Source: Owenia fusiformis (lineage: Eukaryota > Annelida > Polychaeta > Sabellida > Oweniidae). From it: a stretch of 64,000 bases of DNA. Below, one piece after another: positions 32,364 through 47,000 of the stretch. The DNA is taken from the NCBI GenBank assembly GCA_903813345.2, contig CAIIXF020000010.1:7743169-7807168 (forward strand). Reading direction: 5' to 3'. Numbering within the stretch: the stretch's first letter is position 1; each line of letters begins with the position of its first letter. Made by a program: the position numbers and the translations under genes. Under the pieces are notes generated by a model. It was not told where the DNA came from. It made no database searches and saw only the letters and a program-made list of their open reading frames with translations.

Positions 32364-33824
32364 TCAGTGTACACCATCACCAAAAAACCTTAAGTCATCT
32401 GAAAATGTATCTTTCAGTATTTTTATAAGTCTCTGTGGTAGATGTCTGTATGTCTCATCCTTTCTCCAACTGGGCAGCTTTAGTAAGGTTTCAGTTGAAC
32501 TTTGGTCTACCAGCTTCATAACATACTCAGTTAGTTCATCCTTGTTGAAGTCAACCACATCATTTTCCATTGTGTCAGGTATATGTTCAAGGTAGCCATG
32601 TTGGTAGAGGTTGTTCATAATACGTTTTGGTAAATCTGTTCTGTTCAAACATCTCCTTTTGTTGAGCTTGTCTTTCCATCCTTTGAAAGAGTTCTTAATC
32701 TCAAGCTCCATGATGTGTTTACGAACAATCAGCGATTCTTTATTGGGGAGTTCAACTTTCTCCTGAGCACCAATATTACATAGCATATACAGAATATCAT
32801 CATTGAATGAACTTAATTTTCCGATGATATCATAGTTGATATGACAAGGAGCGCAGGAACTTGTCATTGGTCGCCAATGTTGGTCCATATTGTATAAAGG
32901 ATTATCCATCATATTCTGATGCTCTGTAATGATAAATTGAAGAAATTCCTCAAATGTAATATTATGACCACATCTTTGTGAAGTCTTATCTGGACTGTGC
33001 CTCATCTGGGCAATGATTCTTCTACCATAGGCCCAATATGGAGGGTTGACAGTGACGAACTTATTGGAATACGCTGAGAAAAATCTACCCATTGGCTCCC
33101 TTGTAAAAATAGCTTTTGTGTATGTCCTTAATTTATCTACTGCATTTGCTGAACTGTTTAAATCACTTAACTTCTTAAATTTATAAGACTTCGAATCTTT
33201 AGTATTTGGTTTGCCTTCTTCTGACATCATGTAGATTACTTTCCTCAGAAAGGTGCTGCCAGCTTTGGGTATAATACAGATGAGGAGTTTGTGTTCTTCA
33301 CAGATCAAAATATTCTTGAAAACTGTTTTCCGATAGTTGTCTGTCATCATAGATGGCTGTGTTTGGCTGCATTCGTTCATAAGATGCATTTTCCTTCTTT
33401 TCATCTCTACTGAATATGTATTCATGAATGAGCAAAGTTTCTTATATTGATCATGTTTGTTCTCATTCACTGCTTCAGTAACTGTATCAAAAGTGCCTTG
33501 AAGATCTTTTTTCATACTGATTGGGATATCATGCTCTTGTTTGTTGTGTTTTCCTCTTAGTTGTTCATGATGCTGTTCTTTTCTATCAAACTGTTCTTTT
33601 CCATGATGTAGTCCTTGGTATTTGGTCATACTAAGCTTTGGTCTCATAGCTTTTTGAACGGTAAGGTCAGTATTTCTTATTTCACTTGTTTGTGACAAAT
33701 AAGAGCGTTGCTTTGTATTATATATCTTCCAGTTTATGTGTTCCACAATTACATGAAGCAATAGAATAAAACTGAAGATTAGAATGACAAATATTATTCT
33801 TATCCTCCTCATTTTTACATTCAT
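32364..33824 (-). CDS. Golgi carbohydrate sulfotransferase (Sulfotransfer_2, HNK-1ST / chondroitin 4-O type), intronless
   Basis: The 486-residue type II membrane protein has a short basic cytosolic tail (MNVKMRRIR) and one transmembrane anchor at ~9-27. A hydrophilic stem of about 120 residues is rich in His, Lys and Gln. The catalytic domain has the PAPS-binding 5'-PSB IPKAGSTFLRK at 185-195 and the 3'-PB FTREPMGRFFSAYS at 240-252. It also has the family-typical HWRPMTSSCAPCHINYDIIG at 316-335. This arrangement belongs to the CHST8-14 group, which transfer sulfate to chondroitin, dermatan, GalNAc or HNK-1 glycans. The exact acceptor cannot be read from sequence. N-glycosylation sites are likely at NSS (~223) and NIT (~288). 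The gene is divergent from TTC3, about 2.5 kb apart start to start, and its neighbours are unrelated in function. Confidence 0.93.
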   Translation of the reverse strand: MNVKMRRIRIIFVILIFSFILLLHVIVEHINWKIYNTKQRSYLSQTSEIRNTDLTVQKAMRPKLSMTKYQGLHHGKEQFDRKEQHHEQLRGKHNKQEHDIPISMKKDLQGTFDTVTEAVNENKHDQYKKLCSFMNTYSVEMKRRKMHLMNECSQTQPSMMTDNYRKTVFKNILICEEHKLLICIIPKAGSTFLRKVIYMMSEEGKPNTKDSKSYKFKKLSDLNSSANAVDKLRTYTKAIFTREPMGRFFSAYSNKFVTVNPPYWAYGRRIIAQMRHSPDKTSQRCGHNITFEEFLQFIITEHQNMMDNPLYNMDQHWRPMTSSCAPCHINYDIIGKLSSFNDDILYMLCNIGAQEKVELPNKESLIVRKHIMELEIKNSFKGWKDKLNKRRCLNRTDLPKRIMNNLYQHGYLEHIPDTMENDVVDFNKDELTEYVMKLVDQSSTETLLKLPSWRKDETYRHLPQRLIKILKDTFSDDLRFFGDGVH

Positions 33825-36336
33825 TAATTTGATGGACCTGTCTTTTAATTTGGATTTAGTATTTTTACCCTCTTGTTGATAATAATTTGACCCTGGACTT
33901 TGACTCTCATCGATCCAAGTTCACATTCTGTCAGTCATATTGTTATTAAAATGAACATTTCTGTTTAAGATAATGTTTGATTTTAAATCCTGTCCAAATC
34001 TACCGTAACATTTTTCATATGATTATGAATTCAAACTAAATTCACGTTTAAATTTAAACTTTATGGCTCTAAAATGAAATACATAAAAAATCTGCTCTTA
34101 ATGGTAACTAGTATTGTCTGGAGGGCTATGATTGCATCCTAACAATCATAAAATCGAAACTTGGAATTTGATGATTTTCATTACTATGTTTAATGTTCAG
34201 CAAGCTTTTATGAGAATGAGGGATTAATAAAAGTTAAAAGTTGAATTGTATGGTGTCGAAATGTATTTAATATATTACATGTGCATGGATATGCTAGTTT
34301 AAAATGTTGATTTAGTGCTACTTAACTCATTATAAAAATATTTTAAATCTCCCAAAGAACTTAAATGGTAAGATGTGTTGCATTATCATTATTTATGAGC
34401 TTTTTATTTAGTATTTATCATTAATTATTAATTTTTTAGACTGCACTCGAGATTCATGTTTGTAAACTCAAAGTGTGATGTTACGAGCCAAGAGGAGGAC
34501 TACTGGTTCCATCTTTCCTCATGTATATGAAATCTCGAAAAATACAGAAGAGGTACATGTTTAGCTATAAGAACAATCTCATCATATAGGCCTATATTAT
34601 ACACTTATGACCGCAACAAATATATAATTGAGTAATTTTAAAAAATTAAGAATTTTTTCATCAACTTACATGCCATTATGTTTAATTTTATAATATTAAC
34701 TATAAGCATTTTTAATGTCATGAAGAAATTCTTTTGATATCATAAAGGTAACTAATGTTGTATTTTTTTGAATTTCTGAAAACCAATTAACAATAAGGGA
34801 TCAGACTTACTCGAGTCTCTAGCTTACAGCTAGACGAAACTTCATTGATTTCGTATGTACTGTGCTACACGCACCTACACGCACCTAGAACTAATTTTTA
34901 ATAAATTTTATAAATATTTTTAAGAATATTAATCATATTTAGGATGAAGCGTTGCTTGTCTGGATTTAGATATTTCAAAATTTCATTTCGGAGTTTGACA
35001 CATGGTGAAATTTTCTCTCTGTAGCTAAAAATGGCTTCCGGTTCTGGACGTGAATAACATTTGAAATTATTCTCGCTTAAAGAAATCAAATATAACAATA
35101 GATTCAGACGGGGATGTGAGCTGATGTTCTTCAAATCTATACATAAAGGTATATTTCATATTATTATGCCATATTTACTGTGCGTGTGACACAATGATTT
35201 ACAATATTTATAATACTAAGGCAGCTCAATCTTCCTCCTCAAAGCCGGAATATAGAGAAGGCTTTGGACCGAAGTAAGATCAGACCATTATTTTATTCTT
35301 TTTTTCAAATTTGTTAATTATAAAAGTTTGTTTAAAACAGTAGCTTATAATAAATGAATCATGTTGATATGTTAGAATATATGATATATGTGTTATTCAG
35401 TGTTTTTATGTCGCCACCAAAAGTGGATGCATTTATTTTTAAAAATCTGCTTTGGGAATTGTTCTTTACTTCCAAAAGCATAGTGAAAATTTACATATTG
35501 ACAACATTGGGTAAGAAGTCTTATAGCAAGTCGGTTTAAACATCTCAACAAGCCTTTAAAATAATTATTTTATATACATACACTTCATTACAATCATTAA
35601 TCAATGAGGGAATTCTGTGAATTTCAGCAGTTGTTAAACAAAACATTTACATGACCTCAAATTTTTTCCCTCAAAAGGTCAAACAATAGAATAAGGAATA
35701 TGTTCTCTGATGATATTTTCCTTATATCACTCATTTACAACACTATGGCAATCTCTTTATGGAATCATATTTTGAAAAACATTTGTAAGAAAGAAGACAA
35801 CAATGTTTATTATGTAAGATAATAGCCAGGCAAGAACCAGGTGTCAGAAATACTGTTTATTCCAACAGTTTTTCTCAACTCAAGCGTAGAAATTTGTCGA
35901 AATTTGTCTTGCCTATTTTAGAACCTAGCTAGGGCCCTGTAATGTCTCCTACTCTGACATTCTTGCCATCTACATTCTTCACAATAGAGTCTGTGATTCC
36001 AAATGAAGAGATTCACATGATTGTAATTCATAATATACTGCATGTCTCCCCATTTGATATTATATTAGATAAAGCAATACACAAGCATCTGATTGTTTCA
36101 TAACTTTTGAAGAGAACATTCTCTTAGATTATTAATGATCTTGAATTATTAATGAACCTAAAATCATAAACTCTGAATAATTATGGGACTGAAGTTCCTC
36201 CTCTATATAGACCATATACATGTAGTACAATGGTGCATTGTATTTGTTATATGGTTTCAAGTGGTGTGTCATTGTGTCACCTTTTGATAAAGCTTCAAAT
36301 AATATTTCTCATGTCATATATTTTTTATGCTCTTAG
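33825..36336. other. Intergenic region between sulfotransferase and TTC3 (divergent)
   Basis: Must hold both 5' ends. A possible TTC3 5' UTR exon lies near 35220-35269 (AGGCAGCTCAATCTTCC... ending ACCGAA/GTAAGA), because TTC3 exon 1 starts with an acceptor directly at the ATG. The minus frame at 34898-35134 is not recognisable. Remainder AT-rich. Confidence 0.45.
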
Positions 36337-39300
36337 ATGGCCCATAGAAGTAATGAAGAAGATAAAATGCCTCATCTAATTGAGTGTACATCGGATGAGT
36401 CTGATGGGGAAACTCTCCCAAAGAGAGCCAGTAATATCAGTAAGTAACCTTTGTATATATTCATATATAATACAGGTTTTTCATTTAAAGATGGTAGTTT
36501 GCAAAATCTACCTGATGTTTTCGTCAAGTTCTCCCATTTTTGATGTCACTGTAATTTGATGATTACTCACTACAACTTTGGGACTTTTGAAATAGCTGAT
36601 GAGGTACATTCATCCAAGTCATATCTGGAACATTTAGAAAAACTTGTGAAGCATGAGGGATGATCTTTGAAATATTGGTTAAAGTTAGTGGTTCGGACCA
36701 ATTTTGGTTGGATGGCATTGGCAAAGCCCTAATACAAGTTTGCTATTTTACTTTTCATGTACATCTGTTTGTCACATCCAGTATGATTACCAGATTACCT
36801 CCTAATATGATACCCCTCAATGTAAACTCCATTGGCTGGTTACATGTGGCATCTAGCAGCATGATGTTATAGTGTATATATAATATATAAGCTATTATGA
36901 AATGAATATTAAAGCAAACTGTTATAAATCATGTCATGAAGTCAACTGATAAAACACCCTAAAGCAAATATTATGAACCATAAAAATACTAGAATGTGTC
37001 AAAAATTACAATTTGGCCATAAGGCAAGCCACAGGAGTAAAATACTGTACTCCCAGTATTTCTTGCATGCGATTAAATTTCGCGCTTTTCGCGATTGTGT
37101 CAAAATCGCGAAAAAAATAATCTTCTCGACATTGTCAATTCAATCCCGGGGATTTGTTAAAGATGTTAATTTAAGAGCAAAAAAGCCTCCAAAACTTAAT
37201 GAAATATGTAGTTTGGATGTTCATTTATGTCTGTGGATTATATTTTATACCACAAACACTTTATAAATACCTGAAATTTGCAATAAAAGTGCCCCAAAAC
37301 TGTTGTTTCGAAATTCCCATTTTTCCTGTATCGCGCTAGTCACGTGACCATTACGCGTAGCAGGCAATGTACAGATATTACAGTACATATAGTATGTTCA
37401 ATATGGCAAACATCAGCGATTCTGATTCCCGGGTTCTGGGAAATGGCTATATAAATCGGCGAGAGGGTGTAATTTGAATGAAGACAATTTAAGGAGGGGA
37501 AATGTGTGCAAGTATGGCAGTAAGAGAGCAGATATGGGGACTTTAGACAAGAGAATCAACTAAAAATGTGAGCTCTGGAATGAAGATTGACTGAAGATTC
37601 CAGCGATCCTATTATCATACTCAGTTTGAATCTAGACGAGGAAAACAGATTATGAAAACAGGTTTTCTGCAAAGTTATCAAATTTAGAAAATATGGATCT
37701 TGTTTTTGAGTGGCTTAACAAGCATTTAGATACAAGACTTGGCGCTATCTCTTGTCAAATACATGCACTGGACTTGCAGTAAATTGGCCATTGCAAATTG
37801 CAAAATCAGATCGTCAAATTAATCGCTTCGTTTTTAAACCTACGCTTCATATCTCCTTCCAAAACTTTAGGATTCGATAGAGATAAGTTATAACTTGTAC
37901 AGGAAAAAATGGCAGATCCTACCTTAATTTAGAATCGCTGATTTCTCTGGACAAATTCCGAGAAGAAATTGTTCAACATCGCGATCACCTCAGACAACAT
38001 GTCGCGTGCGTGTCACTCTGAACTCACTCTGAACTCACGTGATAAAATACGGCATCTTGATTGGTTACTACTCGTGTTGTCATGACGCGAAAAGCAGTAG
38101 TAAACACTGAATATGTTAATGAACTGCCATATATGGAACAATTGTCTTTCTGATTGGCTAACTTTACACGCGTCCTAAATGAATATAGTAGTCGTAGTAA
38201 ATGATTCATTGATAACTCTGAAAGTGGGCGTGACCAGCTTCATTTTGACACCAAATTCAAGATGTTTCAAATCAAAATGGCCTCGCAAGACGAGGTTGAA
38301 ATATCAGCAATTTGATACTGATATGGTCTACGATAGATCAAAATTGCCTGCCCTGCGTCACATGTCACGTGAGCCTATATTTGTTGAAAAGTGAAAGAGA
38401 TAGTGACACTTTTTAATCTTAAGTTTATACCAATATTACAAACAGATATCTATTTTTTCATTATATATTTATTTCTTCATTATACATACATTTGTTTTAT
38501 ACTACATTGATTTATTTTTGCTAAACCTTTGCTATTAGATCTTTAAATTTTTTATTACCTGGGATTCCATTGCATTTCGTGTTTTGTAAAATGTTACAGT
38601 CGAAATGTTGAGACATGCGCAGAGCTCTATTTAGTGATATTTTCATTTCAAATATGGCGGCCAATCCGATGTCTGACGACCCTTACAAAGAATCTAGGCA
38701 GTGTGCATTTTTACCTCCTGTGAAATAACAAGTGGAATTTAGTAGTTGTTCTGTGTTTTATTATCATTCTGCATCGTAATTCTATGTGATGTGGTGTTGA
38801 AATGTCAGCAGAAATACATATCCATACGATAATCGAGTGAATCAGATAACAGATTTTTCGAAAACCCGTCTCGTGCTAAGAGTGTAAAAACTTGTATTAA
38901 CATGCTCAAAAGTGCCAATGTGCACATCAATGTCAAGCTAAATCAATGTTGTGTCTAAAACAGGTATCTGATCTACTCAAAACAGCTTGTGATTCACGTA
39001 TACACGCTTAGCAAACACGGCGAAATGATCTGAATCTTGGAATTTCGTTCGAGAGCTAGTAATGTTTGCTCCGCTCTTCATCATAAGTGTTCATCAGACT
39101 TCACGCATGCTCATGACAAAAACCATCAACCAATAACGTTTATAAATCAATTTTGCGCATGCGCCTTACAACGGTAAAGAAATTCGTATTTAAAAACGAA
39201 CCAATTTGAGATAACCCGATATCAGTCGGAGAAATCTGACGATCTACGAAACTCACTTCAAAAAATCAAATGCGGACTGACGTCGTATTCTACTATGTTT

Positions 39301-42300
39301 GGATCTAAGATTTTCAGTATAGATAAAGTCTTTTATGATCTTTCGAATGAGGTAAGTCTCTAGTTCGAAAGACAATCGTATCAACTTGAACAAAAGTTGA
39401 GTTTTGACAAAAAATTTTAACATGCGCAGAAGTCCCATTTTCGTTGTACCATATTGACTGGTTAGTCAAGTGTTTTTAGGCAATAAATGGGAAACTAAGT
39501 TATAATGTCTGTTACAGTGGCTTATTAGATCAAATAAAACCAAAAATTACGATGTAATAGAGGTGAAGGTGCAGCGTGTCATTGACCAAGATGACAGAGT
39601 AGTAAGTGTACATAGTGAAATAGTGTTGCGAAAACACCTTTCAAATGATGCAATTAATGGTTAAAAATATCTCCTATAGCCTCATATTTGAAGGCCACGG
39701 GTGGTTTAAAATTTAAAATTTTTAATATTAATTAAGGGTAGAAAAGCCAGAAATCATGTTTTAAAGCTACCTCAGATCACCACTTATTTCTAGATCTGAG
39801 ATTGACCTTAATAGCTCTTAATATCTTTTGATAATTGTAATCAATAAGTCACCTGATGTGAACTCTGTAAAAATAAAGTTGTCAATCAAATCTGAAACAA
39901 TATGAGAAAATGGAGTTTAGGTTCATCTCATGGTCATGATTTTATTATAGATTCTGAACTACTGAAGTTGTGTCTTAATTTTGAAAAATGATAAAATAAA
40001 CACATGCTGAGGTTACTGTGACCCATTTGCAAAAAAATTAATGTTTAATTGACCCCAGGTTAATTGGATGTATGATAATTATATACATGTACAGTAGAAC
40101 CTGCTAAGTGGAACATCTCCGTAAGTGGAACACCTCGCAAGTGGAACGCTTTTTCAAAGTCCCGTTCTAAAAACCCATTGACTCAATGTTAATTGAACCT
40201 CTGTAAGTGGAACACCTCCAAACTTGAACAGTGAACACCCCATATTGAAAAATTAACCTGCTAAGTGGAACAGTCAATTTCCCGTAAATTTCAGTATTGA
40301 TACTTATGTAAACAAAATTAACCTCCTACAGTGATATCTGGGTATGAAAACAGGTAATAACGTGGTAATTAGCAAAATAGGATTTTAATGGATTACCATA
40401 AAGTAAATTGGATTAACCTCCTGTAGAGATCAACATGTGATGCTACCACTAATTAATTTGATAATTAGCAAATTAGAATTTCATAAGATTATCATTCAGT
40501 AAATTGGATTAAGAGATGGACATGTGATGCTCTTGCCTCTTACCTCTTGCCGTTTGTTTCATACTTAATAAGTAAGCTTAAGAATGTCAGTTAAAAAACA
40601 AATGAATTATTAGCATTAGGAGCAAGTCTTTAAAACTTAATTGCCTTATCTTAGTGTCTGAGACTGGCAGAATGAGGAGGATTGAGAATGTCAGATAACT
40701 TTTTGAGTAAAACAAATGGATAATTAAGGCTATATAGCTGCCCTGCAATGATCATTTTTGGCAGAATGAGGAGGATTAAGAATGTCAGATAACTTTTTGA
40801 GTAAAACAAATGGATAATTAAGGCTATATAGCTGCCCTGCAATGATCGGAGAATCTTATTTTCAGTGATACATATCAACTCTTTATTTAATCTTGTATGT
40901 TTGTTAAATCCCCGCGAACCCAAAACCTCTGTTAGTGGAACACCTCCTAAGTGGAACGCTTTTTGGCAGAACGGAAGGTGTTCCACTTACACAGGTTCTA
41001 CTGTATTACCAAAATTTGCATTAATGTTATTGTATTATGTTGAGTTAACCATCTGGATGAGACATTGTAAAATGCATATCTTTGATTTATATACCACTTT
41101 GATTATAATCATAATGTGTCCAATACCAAATCGTGGTAGTCTTTGATTTTTTTTTTATTTGTTTATTTTATCCACCATTTCTGATGTGTTATACATTGAT
41201 TTTTATATAAATTTTATATTAGATAGATTAACATATATACAGTTACACATGTACATTGGTAAACATATATACAATATGGTATTATGTGATGCCAGGCCCA
41301 GGGTCTGGTCTATTTATGTAAATTTTGTGAATATATACAGATATTTCTTTATACTGCTGTAAATTAAATACATCACAGGCTCCAAATATCCAGCCCAAAA
41401 GGATATCATTAGGGGTATCCTGTGATGTATTAACAACAGATTTAAGAATCCTTAGGATTGCATCCCTTTCCTCATAATGGCCAGGTCATCTGAGGATCAT
41501 GTGACTCAGAGTTTCAGGTTCTAGGTTACATACTTTACATATATTTGACGTCTTACCATTTGTCCATTTGTTAACATTTACCATAATATTTCCCTCTCCA
41601 ATAACCAATTTAATTACAGTTCTGCAACACTTTAAGACTCTTGGGTCTGATTTTGCAATATGCCACCATATAATGGGTTTAAAAATTGGGGAGATGAAAG
41701 AAAAACATTAAAAACATACATTGATACTTCTATGTTGGGATTCAGGACACCAGTCTCTTATATGAACACAACTCTATTAGAACACTTTTGTCAGTCCAAA
41801 TTGTTATCTCCCTATGACTCGCATTAAAAATCGATGAAATGTGAATAACACCTGCGTCCTGCTAATCCGACCACTTTTGAAAGTCCCAGTGGCATCACAA
41901 TTAGACAAGTTTTGCTGTATGCACTGTAACTGTACACTTGTATGTATGCCATATTTTTGTCATTTTTTAGGTGAAGGAATAGATATTTGGTTCAAACTTG
42001 CAAGAAAGGTTCGACAAAAGCATGAGGATGTTGCAAAGATTCATATGTTATCTTCGTTCATGTTTGGCGAGGTCTACCAGGATGATCTCTGGCTAGAGTG
42101 GGCCGAGCAGTGCAAGATTAGATCTCCAAATGCGTGAGTTGAATTGATATTCAAAAAATACCCCATATCAGATCCCATATTTGAGCCCATATCAGATCCA
42201 TATTTGATCCCGTATGAGCCAATATCCTGTATCAGATCCTGTATCAGAACTATTCCCTGTGATTTCTTTCGATTTTTACATTTTTCATTCATCACAAATC

Positions 42301-44076
42301 AATTTGAACTTGTTTGGAATTCATATTTAAAGGAATTTATATAGAGGAATTCATATTGACATTTGGGCTAACACCCTCGGCCAATATGATATTTTCTTCG
42401 CATTAAATAACCACCATGTATTTTAAATTATTCTGTAATTTCAGGGATGATCGAGTTGATGAGTTGACAGATAAGCAACTTGAGATTATTGACCAGCTAA
42501 TCAAAGCCATGGACCTGCTCAGTAAACAACTGGTAAGTTTTTTATAAGAATTATTGAACCCAAAAGGGCTGAAAATGAAATGTGAATGAAGACCTGATTG
42601 TACTTTTTTCTCTGTGATTTATATTTTTGTAAAATCTTTCCTCCTGAATTGATCACATCATCCGTCGAAGTTTATAATTGGTCAGACCATCCCTCTAATA
42701 TTATAAATTGGTCAAACTCTCCATTTTTAGATTCATATTTCTAATGTTACAACTGCTAGAAATCCTTAAAAACATGTGCAGAGCCAAATTCTGTGAAATT
42801 TTGCAGTCATTTTTGCTCTTTTTTGTGTCCATTGGTTTTGCCTGTTGCTTCTCTGTCCATCCACTCCGACCCTTCTGAGATTTTCCCTCGATATTGTTTT
42901 GACTTTGTGTTCCTTTTGTTTTCAGAGCAACAAGTCATCCCTTAAGGAGGTAATGGACTGCATCCAAACATGCGTAAGCATGAAGATGTCCTTAGATGAT
43001 ATGCTGACACATATGGAAAAATCAAAGAAATTTTTCTCAGTTGCGTAAGTATACAGACACTCCATTGAATTGGTTCGAATCAGTAGATCAGATAGAACAT
43101 TTATCTCTGTAGAAAATGAAGATTTTTATTTATCAGTAGAATGTGTTCATCATAGTATACACATATTTTGATTGCTGAATTCGGACTTTAAGCAACCTGA
43201 ACTTGATTGGCTGGGAAACATGAAAATTTGTATGCCTGGGAATATGTCTTCTTTATTAATCACTCTGTAGAACTTCACATCTGAAGGTTGAATCAGAAAA
43301 TCAACTTTTGAAGATAAAGTACAATATATAGTAAAACCTGTCTTAATGAACACCTCTCTCTAGTGAACACCTGTCCCTAGTGGACACCCTTGCTACGCAC
43401 ATAGTCCACTGACTTCTGTATAAATTACCCTCTCTCTAGTGAACACCTACCTACAGTGAACATTTTTTCTTGGCAAAAAAATGTTCACTATACACAAGTT
43501 TTACTGTATTCTGTGCCTGGGATATATGAAGAGGTAATCAGAGAATTAGATATTGTGTCAAATAACCTCAAACAGGTAAATCTTCTGTCGTCTTAAACTT
43601 AAGTTATTTAAAAATGTCAGTCCATGGGTGCAAATCTACTGATTTCTTTAAGGGCTGAGAATGGAGAATTTTGTCACATGTAAATATGTTTTTCAGATCT
43701 CAATTAGACCTGGCTGAAAAGAGACCTTCGCAAATGATAGTGATGCTGGCTGCTCTGCAATGTAAGTGTCACAATATTACATATTATTACAAATATTAAA
43801 CAATAGATCTAATAAATGTGAGCATATGGCTTCTTATGTCATCACAAAAAGTGGTGACATGTTATTAAGGTCTCCAACTTTTTTGAGAACGTTGGTCGGC
43901 AGTTGGAGTTCAGCGTTTGGTGCCTGTAGCAAATTTAAAAAATGGCACATGGTGACATTTTGCTTGTTAATGCCTTGTTTATATGTGTTTCAGACACTGA
44001 CAGTATTAAAAAGATGGTGCTTGAGGGGAAGAGTCTCCCTGATGAATATAAGCAAACTTGTAATGCTGATAAACAT
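36337..44076 (+). CDS. TTC3: TTC3 exons 1-6 (residues 1-207): N-terminal region
   Basis: Exon 1 (34 codons, acidic: LIECTSDESDGE) ends ATATCA/GTAAGT. Exon 2 begins after a 5.5-kb intron with EGIDIWFKLARKVRQKHEDV. Exons 3-5 are predicted helical (DKQLEIIDQLIKAMDLLSKQ; MDCIQTCVSMKMSLDDML; EKRPSQMIVMLAALQ). Exon 6 leads into the TPRs with DSIKKMVLEGKSLPDEYKQ. Similarity to the N-terminus of vertebrate TTC3 is weak, so exons 1-6 rest mainly on phase continuity and coding character. Confidence 0.82.
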
Positions 44077-47000
44077 GTAGGTTCATTTCAATCATTTGCC
44101 TTTTCTGCTGATTTTTTCTGCTTCTATCTACCATTCAAATCAGAATAATCAAGAGTTTTTCCTAAATTTGTGGGTTTAAGATTATTTTTTCAAAATTTAT
44201 ATGTAGTATTTCTAAAAAATATGAACATGGTCATCTGGATCAATACTTATGTGACCCATTAACTTTGTGATCTTGTTTGTTTTTAGAATATGGAGGAGTT
44301 GAAGAAGAAAGGCAATGACGAGTTCCTGAATGGCAATTATAAACGGGCAATTACTCAGTATACAAAAGCTATAAATCAGAGGTAAGGGATATTGTCTTCT
44401 GTATACTGATGTGCAAGAATGTAAATAATTTTGCTTTGGTTTCAGACCCCCTCCTTAGTGATAATGTTGTAATTTGATTGACGAGATTTTAGACTGTACT
44501 GTACTTTACTATGCCGTTGTATAATCAATGAAAAATCGATTGTCATAAAAAAGTTACTCCTGACCTTCCCTCACATATGGAATTACAGTTTACACCAAGT
44601 TTTTCGAAATATATGTACAGTATATTATAGCTGTAAAAATGTACATTGTATTCCTTCCTTTCCAGCCATTTTAATCATGTGTTGTATAGTAACAGAGCCC
44701 AGGCTTACCTGAAAAGTAATGAACACCGCAAGGCATTATCCGACAGCAAACGCTCTATAGTCCTAGAACCCACGTGGACAAAGGGTCACCACAGGTATGT
44801 ATCAAACTAACACTACCTCTCTACAGAATATTTTTAATTAGATAAAGTATTATGGTCTTTCGAATAGATGACGAGGCATTTCCATACAAATGAGGTAATT
44901 GATTATAAAAATGAGCCAAAATGAGTTAATTTGACAAACTTGTAAGAAAGTGTGTATGAGACAATAACAAAGCAACTAATTCGTAACTCAGTTTTGATCA
45001 AATAAGTTTGTAACCCCTATGATACATCTTATGCACCGTAAGTGATATTTATTACCCTTAGGTATGCACAGGCCCTGTTTGAGCTTGGTAAGAAGTCCGA
45101 GGCCCTTGCAGCCAACAAGAGAGGCCTGGATGTGTGTTCAAAGGGGGATAATAAGATGGTGGAGCTATTGGAACAACAGCGGAACACATTCTCAAACGGT
45201 ATATATCTATAGCAGTATATGATCTTGAATACTTAGAGTAACAAGAAAAATAAAAGCCGCTGTTTATCTTTTTTAGTTCACAAATTGGGTTTGAAAATGT
45301 GTGTATCAGGTCTTCCTTTATCATATTTACCAAATTGAACCTCACCTTTTAGTATGGTTTTGATATTTTGAGTGTCATTAAAGCAAGTTATTTAACAACT
45401 TTTAATGTCCAACCCTTTACATGTTAACTCTAAATTCCTCAATTCACTTAATATATGATGTACAGATTTGTAGAATTTTGTTCAAATTTTAGGAAGGATT
45501 TCAACAGAAAAAAAGTCAAATGAACCCAAGTTTAAGTTTGGAAGTGTTAGCAATGGTTTCCCTAAATCTGATGAGTAAGTATTTAGTATCTACTTTAATA
45601 ACTTCTGATTTTTAACTCATTTATGTTATCACTAAGAAGTAGTGATAGATTGCCATAGCAACTGTTTTAGTGTGACATTCATTTATTATTTGCATATTGC
45701 ATATCCACAAGGATTTGGCTCATATTTGGATTTGCATATTCTAATTTCTTTTTTAAAATGCAAAATGCAAACTGAAGTATTGGGTATAATATTATGATAT
45801 TTTAGAACCATATAGGTTAAATACATCCATGTTTTTCTACAGTATATCGAAGTATACATCAAAAACTTGTGTATAGTACTATATAGTCCATGGTTTATTT
45901 CTTAGGAGCGACAGTGATGTGCCTGAACTTGTGTCCTCAGACTCTGACAGTATGGATAGACTCACTGATGATGAAATGTCTCCTGTCAAAACAAAGAAAG
46001 AAGAAAAAACTAAAACACAGCCCAAGGCATGGAAATCTAGATCAGATAAAAAGGTATGGACTTTTGTCTTGTGTTGAAAAAATACTAGTACTGCTATTAA
46101 CAAGAAAAAATTGATATTCTATTCTTAGATGTCATGAAAAAATTCAATAAGATAAAAAGTCAGGACGAATTTGTTGCATTCACAGATGAAACAAGAAGTC
46201 ATGATTTTTTTTTTTTTCAAGTGGGTGAAAATGGATTTTCAGGTGGGTACAAGCCTGTTTTCAAAATCTCAGGTGGGTGCTGCACCTACTTGCTTTAATG
46301 CAGGGAAGATCACTGGATTGTGTTGATTAAAACATTTATTCTTTTGTAAGATTTGTAGGATTCTTGGTTGTCACTTCAGCACTACCAATACAAACCATAT
46401 GATCAAATTTACGTCATTTGATTGGCCAGTGATTTAGTTTGACATTATTGAATGAAAGATGGCTCCAAAATTTTTGATTTTATGCTTTTAAAGCTGATCT
46501 CAACTATAAGACAGTCTGTAACCTTTGAAATTTTGAGTTTTGAAATATCTTTGCGATGAAACATTTTAAAAATCATTTTTTCTTCTTAGCGAGTGTTAAG
46601 GGATGTTAGGCTACAACAAAAGCTATTTATATGAATTTTTTAAAAAAAATACCCATCAAAAATTTTAGGAGGTATGAATGGGAAATAATAGGGAAGGAGG
46701 TTGAAGTTCACCATTTCATCCATACTCATTCAATTTTTCTCTTAGGCTTTGTGAAAAAGAATATGGGGGTCATTCATTGCTTTATACCTATTTATTTATC
46801 ATATTAATCAATTTATTAATGGATGGGTTCTTTAGGATTTATAAAACCAGGGGATGTTAACCTTTACCTTCTTAAGTCCATACCCCAAAATCATTTATAG
46901 GGGACAGTGGGGGATGGGTTTACACAGCTTCAGATATCTTGGCTACATGCTTGCATATGAATTCCTCTGAAGGAAAATATGACAATATCTGTTACCATGG

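Noticed and set aside
39521-39664. Exon-like 44-codon open stretch after TCTGTTACAG in TTC3 intron 1
   Set aside because: It ends in an in-frame stop, and inclusion would break the phase between TTC3 exons 1 and 2; more likely transposon debris.
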